In this document: positions 15,086-25,520 of the stretch, one piece after another
Layout: each line of letters begins with the position of its first letter
How positions within the stretch are numbered: position 1 is the stretch's first letter
NCBI GenBank assembly: GCA_036278735.1
Contig: DASUKM010000022.1
Span: 124,001-188,000 of the forward strand
DNA length: 64,000 bases
Direction: 5' to 3'
From: DASUKM01 sp036278735
GTDB lineage: Bacteria > Acidobacteriota > Vicinamibacteria > Vicinamibacterales > 2-12-FULL-66-21
The notes under the pieces: model-generated
What the model saw: only the letters and a program-made list of their open reading frames with translations
Database searches by the model: none
Told to the model about the DNA's origin: nothing
Position numbers and translations under genes: made by a program

Positions 15086-16395
15086 TGCCGCGCGTGCTCG
15101 CGCTCGCCCTGACGGTTGCGATCGTGTGGCTCGTCGTGGCCGTCGGGCCACCCCTGACGGCGGCCATGCGCCCTGGCGCCCTCGCGTTGGGATTCGCCCT
15201 CATCGCCGCCGCGCTGGCCGGCGCGCTGATCGAACGGATCCACCTGCCGCGCGTGAGCGGGTATCTGCTGTTCGGGCTCGTGTGCGGGCCGTACCTCGGC
15301 AACATCATTACGCGCCCCATGGCGCGCGACCTGCAAATCATCAACGCGCTCGCGGTCGCGCTGATTGCGTTCATCGCCGGCCTCGAGATCAATGTGACGC
15401 GCCTGCTGCCGCGCGTTCGCGACATCGCCCGGCTCGGAGGGGCGACCATCGGGATCCTCTACGTCGTCCTGCTGGCGTTCTTCTGGACGGCGTGGCCATG
15501 GCTCGGGATCGCGCCCGGCCTGCACGGAACCCAGCGATTCGCCGTCGCCCTGCTCCTGACGACCATCGTCGCGAGCTTCTCGCCGACGGTGACGATCGCG
15601 CAGATTGCCGAGTGCCGCGCGAGAGGGCCCCTGACCGAGCTGACGCTCGCGATCGTCGTGTTCGCGGATCTGCTGCTGATTCTCGCCTTTACGCTGGTGA
15701 TGGAGTTGGTCCGCGGCGCCTTTGGCGGAGCCCCGGACGTCGGGCTCGTCGCGGGCGTGTCGTGGGAAATTCTCGGATCCTTCGCCTTCGGCGCGCTCGC
15801 CGGCGCGCTCTTCGCGCTGTACCTGCACTTCATCGGGCGCGAGGTGCCCGTCGTGCTGCTTGCCCTGTGCGCGCTGATCAGCGGGGTCGGTGCGCGATTG
15901 CACGTCGAGCCGCTGCTCGCGGCGCTCGCCGCCGGCCTCGTTGTGGAAAACGTGGCCCCTCCGCGCGGCGACGTCCTCAAGGCCGCGGTCGAGCGCGGGG
16001 CGCTGCCCGTCCTGGTCGTCTTCTTTGCCGCCGCCGGCGCGTCCCTGCAACTCGACGCGCTGGCCGCCATCGGGACGCTGGCCTTGATCGTCTCAGGGCT
16101 GCGCCTCGGGCTGATCCGCGCCGGCGTCTGGCTCGGGACGCGCGCGGCGAGGCTGCGCGACGGGCCGGCCGATCTCGTGTGGATGGGATTCGTGTCTCAG
16201 GCCGGCGTCACGCTCGGGCTCACGCTGATCGTCGCGGTCGAATATCCGCAGTGGGGCGCGCCGATCCAGACGCTGATGGTCGCGCTGATCGCGCTGCACC
16301 AGCTGATCGGGCCCGTGCTCTTCAAGAGCGCGCTGGCGAGGACCGGGGAGATTGGAGCGATGGATCGAGTGGAGACGACGATCTCGAGTGCGTGA
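15085..16395 (+). CDS. CPA2-like cation:proton antiporter membrane protein (second of a pair)
   Basis: A 436-residue polytopic membrane protein of the Na+/H+ exchanger (CPA2) superfamily. Visible signatures are RIHLPRVSGYLLFGLVCGPY near 51-70, FIAGLEINVTRL near 93-104, SFSPTVTIAQIAE in the discontinuous-helix region, FADLLLILAF, and FFAAAGASLQLDAL. It follows the previous gene by a one-base overlap, so a two-subunit or co-regulated transporter is possible. No C-terminal NAD/RCK domain is present. Its 3' end runs 74 bp into the convergent cysteine desulfurase gene, an unusually long tail-to-tail overlap. Confidence 0.75.
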   Translation: MPRVLALALTVAIVWLVVAVGPPLTAAMRPGALALGFALIAAALAGALIERIHLPRVSGYLLFGLVCGPYLGNIITRPMARDLQIINALAVALIAFIAGLEINVTRLLPRVRDIARLGGATIGILYVVLLAFFWTAWPWLGIAPGLHGTQRFAVALLLTTIVASFSPTVTIAQIAECRARGPLTELTLAIVVFADLLLILAFTLVMELVRGAFGGAPDVGLVAGVSWEILGSFAFGALAGALFALYLHFIGREVPVVLLALCALISGVGARLHVEPLLAALAAGLVVENVAPPRGDVLKAAVERGALPVLVVFFAAAGASLQLDALAAIGTLALIVSGLRLGLIRAGVWLGTRAARLRDGPADLVWMGFVSQAGVTLGLTLIVAVEYPQWGAPIQTLMVALIALHQLIGPVLFKSALARTGEIGAMDRVETTISSA

Positions 16396-17521
16396 CCACC
16401 GCCGTCAGGCGTTCGACGGCCGCATCGACCTCGTCGGCTGTCGTCATGCGGCCGAGGCCGAAGCGGATGTATGCGCCGCCCGGCACGGCGCCAAGCGCCT
16501 GCAGCACGTGTGACAGGGTTTCGTTCCCGGAGCTGCACGCCGACCCTGTCGACACGGCCAGATCGCCCAGCGACATCAGCAGCGCGCTGCCGTCCACGTC
16601 GGCGATCCCGATGTGCAGGTTGTGCGGGAGCCGCCGGTCGAGCGTGCCGTTGACGTGCAGGCCGGGAATGCCGGCGCGAAGTCCCGCGAGGAGCGCGTCG
16701 CGCAGTCCCCGCAGCCGCACGGATTCCTCCGGCATCTCCTGACGGCAAATCTCGGCGGCGCGCCCGAACCCGACGATGCCGGGGACGTTGAGCGTGCCGG
16801 AGCGAATCCCCGACTCCTGCCCGCCGCCGTCGACCTGCGGCGCGAGCTGGATCTTCGGATTCCGCCGGCGGATGTACAGCGCGCCGGCCCCTTTCGGTCC
16901 GTACATCTTGTGCGCCGTCAGCGACAGCAGATCGACGGGTATCGTCGCGACGTCGATCGGGATCTTTCCGGCCGCCTGCGCCGCGTCGCTGTGCACGACG
17001 ATGCCGCGCTCGTGCGCGATCCCGGCGATCTCGGCGAGCGGCTGCAGCGTACCGATCTCGTTGTTGGCCGCCATCACCGAGAGGAGGATCGTGCCGGGCG
17101 TCAGCGCCGCCCTGACGGTGTCGAGGTCGAGCAGGCCGTCGGGCTGGACCGGCATGCGGACCACCTCGAACCCCTGCTGCTCCAGATGACGGCACGTATC
17201 GAGCACCGACTTGTGCTCCGTCGCGACGGTGACGATGCGCCGGCCGCGATCGCGGAGCCGCTCGGCCGCGCCCTTGAGCGCGAGATTGTTCGATTCGCTC
17301 GCGCCGCTCGTGAAGACGATCTCGTTGGCCGCCGCGCCAATCAGCTCCGCGACCTGGGCGCGCGCCCGCCCCACCGCCTTGTCGGCGTCCCATCCCCAGG
17401 CGTGCTGGCGGCTGTGCGGATTGCCGAACCGCTCGGTGAAGAACGGCAGCATGTCGGTCAGGACCCGCGGGTCCACGGGCGTCGTGGCGTGGTAGTCGAG
17501 ATAGATCCGCCGGCCGCCCAT
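16322..17521 (-). CDS. Cysteine desulfurase, IscS/NifS type
   Basis: A 399-residue PLP enzyme of the class V aminotransferase family. It takes sulfur from cysteine for Fe-S assembly or tRNA thiolation. The PLP lysine is K205 (LTAHKMYGPKG), and the persulfide cysteine is C329 in STGSACSSGNE, the short-loop group I form. It is the last gene of the suf cluster, 3 nt after the Rrf2 regulator. The operon also carries a sufS, so two desulfurases are encoded together. This one may serve tRNA modification or the SufU-independent branch. The last ~20 residues (Ser/Pro-rich) overlap the convergent antiporter gene and may be dispensable. Confidence 0.92.
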   Translation of the reverse strand: MGGRRIYLDYHATTPVDPRVLTDMLPFFTERFGNPHSRQHAWGWDADKAVGRARAQVAELIGAAANEIVFTSGASESNNLALKGAAERLRDRGRRIVTVATEHKSVLDTCRHLEQQGFEVVRMPVQPDGLLDLDTVRAALTPGTILLSVMAANNEIGTLQPLAEIAGIAHERGIVVHSDAAQAAGKIPIDVATIPVDLLSLTAHKMYGPKGAGALYIRRRNPKIQLAPQVDGGGQESGIRSGTLNVPGIVGFGRAAEICRQEMPEESVRLRGLRDALLAGLRAGIPGLHVNGTLDRRLPHNLHIGIADVDGSALLMSLGDLAVSTGSACSSGNETLSHVLQALGAVPGGAYIRFGLGRMTTADEVDAAVERLTAVVTHSRSSSPLDPSLQSPRSSPARS

Positions 17522-17524
17522 GCG

Positions 17525-17998
17525 CTACCGCGCCTCCGGGCGGTGCCGGTGGCCACCGCGGGTGAACGACATCGGCGCCGACGCACCATCGGGCGCCGCG
17601 TCGGTGGCAATCTCGGCGAGCGAACAGGTGGCCAGCGCGGCGACGATCCGATCCTTGATGCGCCAGAGCGGATCGCGCACGTTGCACTTCGCGAACTGGT
17701 CGCAGCGCTCGTCCTCGGTCGAGCACGCCGTCACCGTGAGCGGGCCGTCGATGGCCTGGATGATATCGGCCACCGAGATGGCGTGGGACGGCTTCGACAG
17801 GCGGTAGCCGCCGTGCGTGCCCTGATGCGACGTGAGCAACCCGCCGCGCACCAGGCGCTGCAGCACCTTGGCCATCAGCTCGATCGGAATGTCGTACTGC
17901 TCCGCGATTTCGCGGGCGCTCGACGACGCGTCCACCCGGACGGCCAGATGCTTCATGGCCATCAGCGCGTAATCGGATTTTTTCGAGAGTCTCAACAT
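17525..17998 (-). CDS. Rrf2-family Fe-S cluster regulator (IscR/SufR-like)
   Basis: A 157-residue winged-helix regulator. The N-terminus MLRLSKKSDYALMAMKHLA and the recognition helix region HQGTHGGYRLSKP are characteristic of Rrf2 proteins. Three cysteines, C92, C99 and C105 (C-x6-C-x5-C), fit an Fe-S cluster site slightly wider than in Escherichia coli IscR. It lies between sufT and the iscS-type gene, so it probably senses cluster supply and represses the suf operon. A candidate target lies upstream of erpA at 24154-24168. The ~35 residues after the core are low-complexity and poorly conserved-looking. Confidence 0.88.
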   Translation of the reverse strand: MLRLSKKSDYALMAMKHLAVRVDASSSAREIAEQYDIPIELMAKVLQRLVRGGLLTSHQGTHGGYRLSKPSHAISVADIIQAIDGPLTVTACSTEDERCDQFAKCNVRDPLWRIKDRIVAALATCSLAEIATDAAPDGASAPMSFTRGGHRHRPEAR

Positions 17999-18012
17999 TG
18001 CTGACTCTTGTC

Positions 18013-18043
18013 GGGCTTTGGGCTTTGGGCTTTAGGCTTTAGG
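18013..18043 (-). repeat. 7-bp tandem repeat (GGGCTTT units)
   Basis: Three GGGCTTT heptamers and one AGGCTTT lie between rrf2 and sufT. The same family occurs at 26824-26851 and inside nagA at 46031-46065. Confidence 0.8.
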
Positions 18044-18052
18044 AAAATGCCC

Positions 18053-18445
18053 TCACCACATGCCGAGCTGCAGCTTGGCCTCGTCGGACATTCGATCCTT
18101 GTCCCACGGCGGATCCCAGACGATGTCCACTTTGGCGTCCGATACGCCGGGAACGCTGCGGACCTTGTCGGCCACTTCGACCGGCAGCGACTGGGCCACG
18201 GGACACCCGGGCGCGGTGAGCGTCATCCGGATCGCGGCGACGCCGGCGGCGTCCACGAACACGTCGTAGACGAGGCCGAGATCCCAGATATTCACGGGGA
18301 TCTCCGGGTCGAACACCGTCGAGAGCGTCGCGATGATATCAGGCCGGAGCGCATCCGTCTTCGCGGCATCCGGCACCAGCCCGTCCGTCTGCCCTTCGGG
18401 CTCGGGCACGTCCGCCTCGTCATGCGTGATCGGCAGCGGTTTCAT
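18053..18445 (-). CDS. sufT: SufT-like DUF59/MIP18 iron-sulfur maturation protein
   Basis: A 130-residue protein. A polar 40-residue N-terminus precedes a MIP18/DUF59 domain, with TVFDPEIPVNIWDLGLVYDV near 42-61, the conserved cysteine in TLTAPGCPVAQSLP near 75-88, and VDIVWDPPWDKDRMSDEAK at the end. SufT-type proteins help deliver Fe-S clusters to client enzymes. ATG 18445 overlaps the sufU stop by 4 bp. Its position after sufBCDSU is the standard gene order in Gram-positive and related operons. Confidence 0.88.
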   Translation of the reverse strand: MKPLPITHDEADVPEPEGQTDGLVPDAAKTDALRPDIIATLSTVFDPEIPVNIWDLGLVYDVFVDAAGVAAIRMTLTAPGCPVAQSLPVEVADKVRSVPGVSDAKVDIVWDPPWDKDRMSDEAKLQLGMW

Positions 18446-18882
18446 ACTTGATCCTTGCCGGCGCGCGAGAGCGCCGCCTCGAGCGTGTGCCACGCCAGGC
18501 TGGCGCATTTCACGCGCACGGGAAACTCGCGGACGCCGGCGAGCGCCGACAACTTGCCGAGGTCCTCCACCTCGACGTCGGGCGGCGTCGTCACCATGCC
18601 GTGAAAGCGGGTGAACAACGCCCGCGCGTCGGCCACCGAGCGCCCCTTGATCGCGTCGGTCATCAGCGAGGCGGACGCCTTCGAGATGGCGCATCCCGAT
18701 CCGACGAACCCCACGTCGGTGATGATCCCGTCTTCCACGCGCAGATACAGCGTCAGCCGGTCGCCGCAGAGCGGGTTGTAGCCTTCCGCCTGGTGGCTCG
18801 CCCCGGCCAGCGTGTGGAAGTTCCTCGGCCGTCTGTTGTGGTCGAGGATCACCTCCTGATACAGGTCGTCGAGATCCGGCAT
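18442..18882 (-). CDS. sufU: SufU sulfur-transfer / scaffold protein
   Basis: A 146-residue IscU-fold protein. The three metal/sulfur cysteines are C39 (NPLCGD), C64 (GSGCAIS) and C126 (VKCASLAW), with D41 next to the first. The ~18-20 residue SufU-type insertion is seen between the second and third. SufU carries zinc and accepts persulfide sulfur from SufS for the SufBCD scaffold. It shares one base with the sufS stop and overlaps sufT by 4 bp, so translation is tightly coupled. Confidence 0.92.
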   Translation of the reverse strand: MPDLDDLYQEVILDHNRRPRNFHTLAGASHQAEGYNPLCGDRLTLYLRVEDGIITDVGFVGSGCAISKASASLMTDAIKGRSVADARALFTRFHGMVTTPPDVEVEDLGKLSALAGVREFPVRVKCASLAWHTLEAALSRAGKDQV

Positions 18883-20174
18883 CAGCCGAGTACCTCGCGG
18901 ACGCGGTGCAGCGCGCCGACGAGCGCGTCGAGATCCGCGCGTGTGTTGTACATCGCAAGCGACGCGCGAGCCGTCGCCGGAATACCGAAGCGCTCCATGA
19001 CGGGCTGCGCGCAGTGATGCCCGGTCCGCACGGCGACCCCCTCGCGATCGACGATCGTGCCGATGTCGTGCGGGTGCATGCCGTCGATGACGAACGACAG
19101 GATGCTCGCCTTGGAAGGGGCGGTCCCGATGATGCGGAGTCCCGGGACGTCTTGGAGCGCCGCGGTCCCGTAGGCCAGCAGATCGCGCTCGTGCGCGGCG
19201 ACGGCCTCGAATCCGGCCGCGCCGAGATAATCGAGCGCCGCGTGCAAGCCGACCGCGCCGGCGATGTTCGGCGTCCCCGCTTCGAACTTGTACGGCAGGT
19301 CGTTCCACGTGCTGCGCTCGAAGCTGACGGAGCGGATCATGTCGCCGCCGCCGAGAAACGGCGGCATCGCCTCGAGATGTTCCGTCTTGCCGACGAGCAC
19401 GCCGATGCCCGTCGGGCCGTAGAGCTTGTGGCCGGTGGCCACGTAGAAGTCGCAGTCGAGCGCCTGGACGTCCACGGCCATGTGGTACGCGGCCTGCGAT
19501 CCGTCGAGCAGCACGGGGACGCCGTGCCGATGCGCGAGCGCGACGATCTCGGCGGCCGGATTCACGGTGCCGAGCGCGTTCGACATGTGCGACACCGCCG
19601 CGATCACGGTCCGGGGGCCGAGCAGGCGGGCGAACTCGTCGACGATCAGCGCGCCGCGGTCGTCGATCGGCGCCACCCGGATCGTCGCGCCTGTCGCTTC
19701 GCAGGCGAGCTGCCAGGGCACGATGTTCGAGTGGTGCTCCATCGCGGTGATGAGCACTTCGTCGCCCGGCTGGAGCCGAGGACGCGCGAAGCTCCGCGCC
19801 ACGAGGTTGATGCTCTCGGTCGCGTTGCGCGTGAAGACGACCTCGTGCGCGTGCGCCGCATGGAAAAAGGCCTGCACGCGGGCGCGCGCGGCTTCGTAGG
19901 CTTCGGTCGCACGCTCGCTCAATTCGTGCACGCCGCGGTGGACGTTCGCGTTGATCCCGGTGTAGTACGCCGTGAGCGCGTCGATCACCGCCTGCGGCTT
20001 CTGCGTCGTCGCGGCGTTGTCGAGATAGACGAGCGGTTTGCCGCGTACCGTGCGGCGGAGGATCGGAAAATCGGCGCGGACGCGCTCGACGTCGAAGGGA
20101 AGCGTTGGCGTGCCGGGGACGACGGGGAGGCCGGCGGCGGCCGGCGCGATCTGGCCCCCCGCGACGGTGGTCAC
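18882..20174 (-). CDS. sufS: Cysteine desulfurase SufS
   Basis: A 430-residue group II cysteine desulfurase. The PLP lysine is K250 (ATGHKLYGPTG) and the active cysteine is C388 in VRTGHHCAQP, the SufS-type motif. YLDNAATTQKP is at 50-60. The start GTG 20174 overlaps the sufD stop by 4 bp (GTGA). The first ~25 residues (Ala/Pro/Gly-rich) are an extension before PFDVERVRADFPIL. It supplies persulfide to SufU, encoded directly downstream. Confidence 0.94.
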   Translation of the reverse strand: MTTVAGGQIAPAAAGLPVVPGTPTLPFDVERVRADFPILRRTVRGKPLVYLDNAATTQKPQAVIDALTAYYTGINANVHRGVHELSERATEAYEAARARVQAFFHAAHAHEVVFTRNATESINLVARSFARPRLQPGDEVLITAMEHHSNIVPWQLACEATGATIRVAPIDDRGALIVDEFARLLGPRTVIAAVSHMSNALGTVNPAAEIVALAHRHGVPVLLDGSQAAYHMAVDVQALDCDFYVATGHKLYGPTGIGVLVGKTEHLEAMPPFLGGGDMIRSVSFERSTWNDLPYKFEAGTPNIAGAVGLHAALDYLGAAGFEAVAAHERDLLAYGTAALQDVPGLRIIGTAPSKASILSFVIDGMHPHDIGTIVDREGVAVRTGHHCAQPVMERFGIPATARASLAMYNTRADLDALVGALHRVREVLG

Positions 20175-21490
20175 GCGACCGCCTCCTCGAGGTCGCGCGC
20201 GAGCTGCGCGAACAGCTCGGCCTCGAGCGCCGCGCGCAGCGCGTCGATCTTCACGCGCGCGAGAATGTCGCCGGCGAAGGCGTGGATCAGCATGTCGCGC
20301 GCCTCCGCGAAGGTCAGGCCGCGGGCCCGGAGGTAGAAGATCGCGTCGTCGTCGAGCTGCCCGATCGCCGCCCCGTGCGTGCACTTCACGTCGTCGGCGA
20401 AGATCTCGAGCTGCGGCTTGGTGTTGATGGTGGCGCCGTCGGAGAGCAGCAGCGCGCGATTGGTCTGCTTCGCGTCCGTCTTCTGCGCGTCGGGCCGGAC
20501 CACGATCTTGCCATTGAACACGGCGCGCGCCGTCCCGCCCAGGATCCCCTTGTAGACCTCGTGGCTGGCGCAGTGCGCGCGGGCATGGTCGATTTCCGTG
20601 TGGGTGTCGACCAGCCGCTCCCCATCCGCCAGGTAGAGGCCGTTCAGCGTGCACTCCCCTCCCTCGCCGTCGAGCACGGCCACGACGTCGTTGCGCACGA
20701 ACCGGCCGCCCACCGCGAACGAGTGCGACGAGAACGTGGCGCTGCGCGACAGGTTCACGTGCATGCTGCCCACGTGAAACGCCTCGAAGCTGTCGTGCTG
20801 CACCTTGTAATGGTCGACGACGGCGTTCTCGCCGGCGAACACCTCGGTGACGCCGTTGGTGAAATACACCTCGCCGGCGGCGCCGACGTACGTCTCCGCC
20901 AGCCTCACCTGGCTGCCGGCGCCCGCGACGACGAGCACCCGCGGCTGGTTCATCGACGGCCGATCGCCCGCCGCGGACACGCACAGCAGTTGCAGGGGGG
21001 GCTCGACCGCGAGGCCGTCCGGCACATAGACGAATGCGCCGTCGTTGGCCAGGGCGGTGTTCAGCGCGACGAAGCTGCGCGTCTGGAACACCGCGGCGCG
21101 CCCGAGGTAGCGTTCGACGATGTCGGCGTGCGTGTCGATCGCCTCGGCCAGCGACGTCGCGACGACGCCGCGGGGCAGCGTGTCGAGGCGCGACAGCGCG
21201 CGATCGATCCGCCCGTTCACCAGGACGAGACGGAGCGGAGCCGTCCCGTACGGCAGCCCGTCGACCTCCGCGGTCGACACCGGCACGTCGGCGGCCAACT
21301 CGAACCCCGCCGACGCGATCGGTGCGGCGTTGGTGAACCGCCATTCCTCGTCCCGCACGGTCGGCACCCCGAGAGCGGCGAAGCGCGAGGCCGCCTGCGC
21401 GCGCAGCGTCTCGAGCCAGCGGGGCCCTCCCTGCGGGCGGCGATCGAGCGCCGACATCAACGACGAACGCTTTTCGGCAATCTGCGTCAT
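20171..21490 (-). CDS. sufD: Fe-S assembly scaffold subunit SufD
   Basis: A 439-residue SufB/D-family beta-helix protein that pairs with SufB and SufC. Conserved segments include VRDEEWRFTNAAP near 45-57, FAVGGRFVRNDVV in the beta-helix, IDHARAHCASHEVYKGIL, and the C-terminal KCTHGAAIGQLDDDAIFYLRARG. ATG 21490 lies 5 nt after the sufC stop. The protein is similar in length to bacterial SufD and looks complete. Confidence 0.93.
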   Translation of the reverse strand: MTQIAEKRSSLMSALDRRPQGGPRWLETLRAQAASRFAALGVPTVRDEEWRFTNAAPIASAGFELAADVPVSTAEVDGLPYGTAPLRLVLVNGRIDRALSRLDTLPRGVVATSLAEAIDTHADIVERYLGRAAVFQTRSFVALNTALANDGAFVYVPDGLAVEPPLQLLCVSAAGDRPSMNQPRVLVVAGAGSQVRLAETYVGAAGEVYFTNGVTEVFAGENAVVDHYKVQHDSFEAFHVGSMHVNLSRSATFSSHSFAVGGRFVRNDVVAVLDGEGGECTLNGLYLADGERLVDTHTEIDHARAHCASHEVYKGILGGTARAVFNGKIVVRPDAQKTDAKQTNRALLLSDGATINTKPQLEIFADDVKCTHGAAIGQLDDDAIFYLRARGLTFAEARDMLIHAFAGDILARVKIDALRAALEAELFAQLARDLEEAVA

Positions 21491-21495
21491 GAGTG

Positions 21496-22242
<747 letters not shown>

Positions 22243-22262
22243 GGAGACTCCCGAATGTGAAC

Positions 22263-23708
<1,446 letters not shown>

Positions 23709-23718
23709 AACGAAGCAA

Positions 23719-23811
23719 CCAGCTACCAGTCTCCAGCTGCCAGCTGCCAGCTCCTGAGGAAGAATGGCTTCCTTTTGAGCTGGAAGCTGGAAGCTGGCCG
23801 CTGGCAGCTTC
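23719..23811. repeat. Inverted arrays of 7-bp repeats between sufB and erpA
   Basis: Five CCAGCTG-type heptamers (23719-23753) face five AGCTGGA-type heptamers (23777-23811). The arrays are mutual reverse complements, so the region can fold into a long hairpin whose loop has its own GGAAG/CTTCC stem. The right array ends at the erpA stop codon. A structure like this could reduce read-through from erpA into sufB. Confidence 0.8.
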
Positions 23812-24137
23812 TAGACGCTGAAACTCGATCCGCACCCGCACGTCGACTTGGCGTTCGGGTTGTGAAAGACGAACCCGCGGCTGACGAGGCTCGTGTCGTA
23901 GTCGAGCGTCGTCCCCTTGATGAATTCATAGCTGCGCGGGTCGACGAACACTTTCGAACCGTCGGGCCCGTCGAACACCTGGTCGTTTTCGCGCGGCGCC
24001 GCTTCCCAGGCGAAGGTGTAGCTCAATCCGGAGCAGCCGCCCGCCTTGATGCCGATCCGCAGCCCGCCCCCGGGCATGCCGTTCTGGACCGTCATCTTGC
24101 TGATGAGATGCCCTGCGTTTTCGCTGATCTGAAGCAT
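23811..24137 (-). CDS. A-type Fe-S carrier protein (ErpA/IscA/SufA family)
   Basis: A 108-residue A-type carrier. The three cluster-binding cysteines are C35 (AGGCSGLSY), C100 and C102 (STCGCGSSF). The DYDTSLVSRGFVFHNPNAKSTCG ending is typical. Such proteins accept clusters from the SUF machinery and pass them to targets. It is the first gene of the suf run after moeB; a TAAGG ribosome binding site and a candidate regulatory palindrome lie upstream. ErpA, IscA and SufA cannot be told apart reliably at this level. Confidence 0.92.
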   Translation of the reverse strand: MLQISENAGHLISKMTVQNGMPGGGLRIGIKAGGCSGLSYTFAWEAAPRENDQVFDGPDGSKVFVDPRSYEFIKGTTLDYDTSLVSRGFVFHNPNAKSTCGCGSSFSV

Positions 24138-24145
24138 GCGGCCGC

Positions 24146-24172
24146 CTTATGTCGGACCTTAACAGTCCTAGT
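24146..24172 (-). promoter_or_regulatory. Candidate Rrf2 operator upstream of erpA/suf
   Basis: GGACCTTAACAGTCC (24154-24168) is a short interrupted palindrome in an AT-richer stretch directly upstream of the erpA ribosome binding site. It is the only such element near the operon start and is a reasonable target for the operon's own Rrf2 regulator. This is inference only. Confidence 0.3.
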
Positions 24173-24179
24173 TTATCGC

Positions 24180-24304
24180 AAAACGGGGTCAGATCTTGTT
24201 TTTTGCACGATCGTCCTCTGGCGGTGACAGGTTCGCGGCGGTCCGCCGCGACACGGTGACCGCCAGCGGACACTTGTGCAAAGAACAAGATCTGACCCCG
24301 TTTT
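24180..24304. repeat. REPIN-like palindromic element, copy 2
   Basis: Inverted arms GGGGTCAGATCTTG... (24185-24207) and the complementary sequence (24277-24299) match copy 1 except for one base. Here the pairing extends outward through AAAACG/CGTTTT. The interior is another, imperfect nested palindrome of different sequence. It fills the gap between moeB and erpA and ends at the moeB stop, where it may act as a terminator. Confidence 0.85.
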
Positions 24305-25464
24305 TAGTACCGCGGGAGGCTCGGGTCGATCCGATCGATCCACGCGAGGATGCCGCCGGTCAGGTTGCGCACGTTGGCGAACCCGCGCTCCCGCAGCAGC
24401 GCGGCAGCCCGGGCGCTGCGCCCCCCCGACTTGCAGTAAACGACCATGGGGACAGAGGGGTCCAGCTCGTCCAGGCGCCTCGGCAGTTCGCCGAGCGGGA
24501 TCAGGATCGACGCCGGCAGGCGGCAGATGGCGGCCTCGACTGGCTCGCGCACGTCGAGCAGCACCGGGACGGTGCCTCCAGCGACGCTCGCCTCGAGTTC
24601 CTCGACCGTCATGGCCGCCTCCCCCTGATCGGCGCCGGCGCCCGGCCCACGCGCCGGCGTGGTCGTGCAATACCCCTCGTACTCCCGCAGTTCGCGGATC
24701 CGCGGGTGGGTGCCGCAGATCGGGCAGTCCGGATCCCTGGGCAGCTTCAGCTCACGGAAGCGCATACGAAGTGCGTCGTAGATCAGAAAGCGGCCAATCA
24801 GCGGCTCGCCGATGCCGGCGACGAGCTTGATCGCTTCGGTCGCCTGAATCGTACCGATCACGCCGGGCAGCACGCCGAGCACCCCGCCCTCGGCACAACT
24901 CGGCACGAGCCCGGGGGGCGGCGGCTCCGGATGCAGGCAGCGATAGCACGGCCCGCCGGGGGCCGCGAACACCGACGCCTGTCCCTCGAACCGAAAGATG
25001 CTGCCCCACGCATTCGGCTTTCCGAGGAGCACGCACGCGTCGTTGACGAGATACCGCGCGGCGAAGTTGTCGGTGCCGTCAACGACAACGTCCCAGGGGG
25101 CGAGCAGCTCGCGCGCGTTCGCGGCCGTGATCGCCGTCTCGTACGTCTCGACGCGGACGTCGGGATTGAGCGCCTCGATCTTCGCGCGGGCCGACGCCAG
25201 CTTGGACCGCCCCACGTCCGGGGTCGAATGGATGATCTGCCGCTGCAGGTTCGAGAAGTCGACGACGTCGAAGTCGACGAGGCCGAGCGTGCCGACGCCG
25301 GCCGCGGCGAGGTAGAGCGCGGCGGGCGAACCGAGGCCGCCGGCGCCGATGCAGAGCACGCGCGCTCCCTTCAACCGGCGCTGTCCGGCTTCGCCGATCT
25401 CGGGCAGCAGCAAGTGACGGCTGTAGCGCCGCAGCTCGTCCGTGCTCAGGCTGGAAACCATCAT
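24304..25464 (-). CDS. MoeB/ThiF-type adenylyltransferase with C-terminal rhodanese domain
   Basis: A 386-residue E1-like enzyme with GAGGLGSPAALYLAAAGVG near 40-58, the adenylation-site sequence NLQRQIIHSTPDVGRSK, and zinc cysteines in CYRC (near 168) and CPIC (near 240). The last ~100 residues are a rhodanese domain with the active cysteine in VVYCKSGGRSARA. Such fusions adenylate and thiolate sulfur-carrier proteins (MoaD, ThiS or CysO type). It lies upstream of the suf genes on the same strand, consistent with general sulfur mobilisation, but is separated from them by the REPIN element. MMVSS offers two adjacent starts. Confidence 0.88.
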   Translation of the reverse strand: MMVSSLSTDELRRYSRHLLLPEIGEAGQRRLKGARVLCIGAGGLGSPAALYLAAAGVGTLGLVDFDVVDFSNLQRQIIHSTPDVGRSKLASARAKIEALNPDVRVETYETAITAANARELLAPWDVVVDGTDNFAARYLVNDACVLLGKPNAWGSIFRFEGQASVFAAPGGPCYRCLHPEPPPPGLVPSCAEGGVLGVLPGVIGTIQATEAIKLVAGIGEPLIGRFLIYDALRMRFRELKLPRDPDCPICGTHPRIRELREYEGYCTTTPARGPGAGADQGEAAMTVEELEASVAGGTVPVLLDVREPVEAAICRLPASILIPLGELPRRLDELDPSVPMVVYCKSGGRSARAAALLRERGFANVRNLTGGILAWIDRIDPSLPRY

Positions 25465-25470
25465 GCGGCG

Positions 25471-25511
25471 ATCATAACAACCTTGAGGTTACGGCACCTT
25501 TCGCCTAAACT
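25471..25511. promoter_or_regulatory. Divergent moeB/rmuC promoter region
   Basis: For rmuC, TTGAGG (25483-25488) and TAAACT (25506-25511) are 17 bp apart. For moeB, TATGAT (25476-25471, minus) ends 6 nt before its ATG. A 12-bp palindrome AACCTTGAGGTT (25479-25490) covers the rmuC -35 box and could be an operator. Confidence 0.45.
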
Positions 25512-25520
25512 TCGACCACG

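Noticed and set aside
24276..24320. Coding sequence starting MQRTRSDP in REPIN copy 2
   Set aside because: The plus-strand frame here runs antisense to moeB and has no family signature; only copy 1 leads into a real gene.
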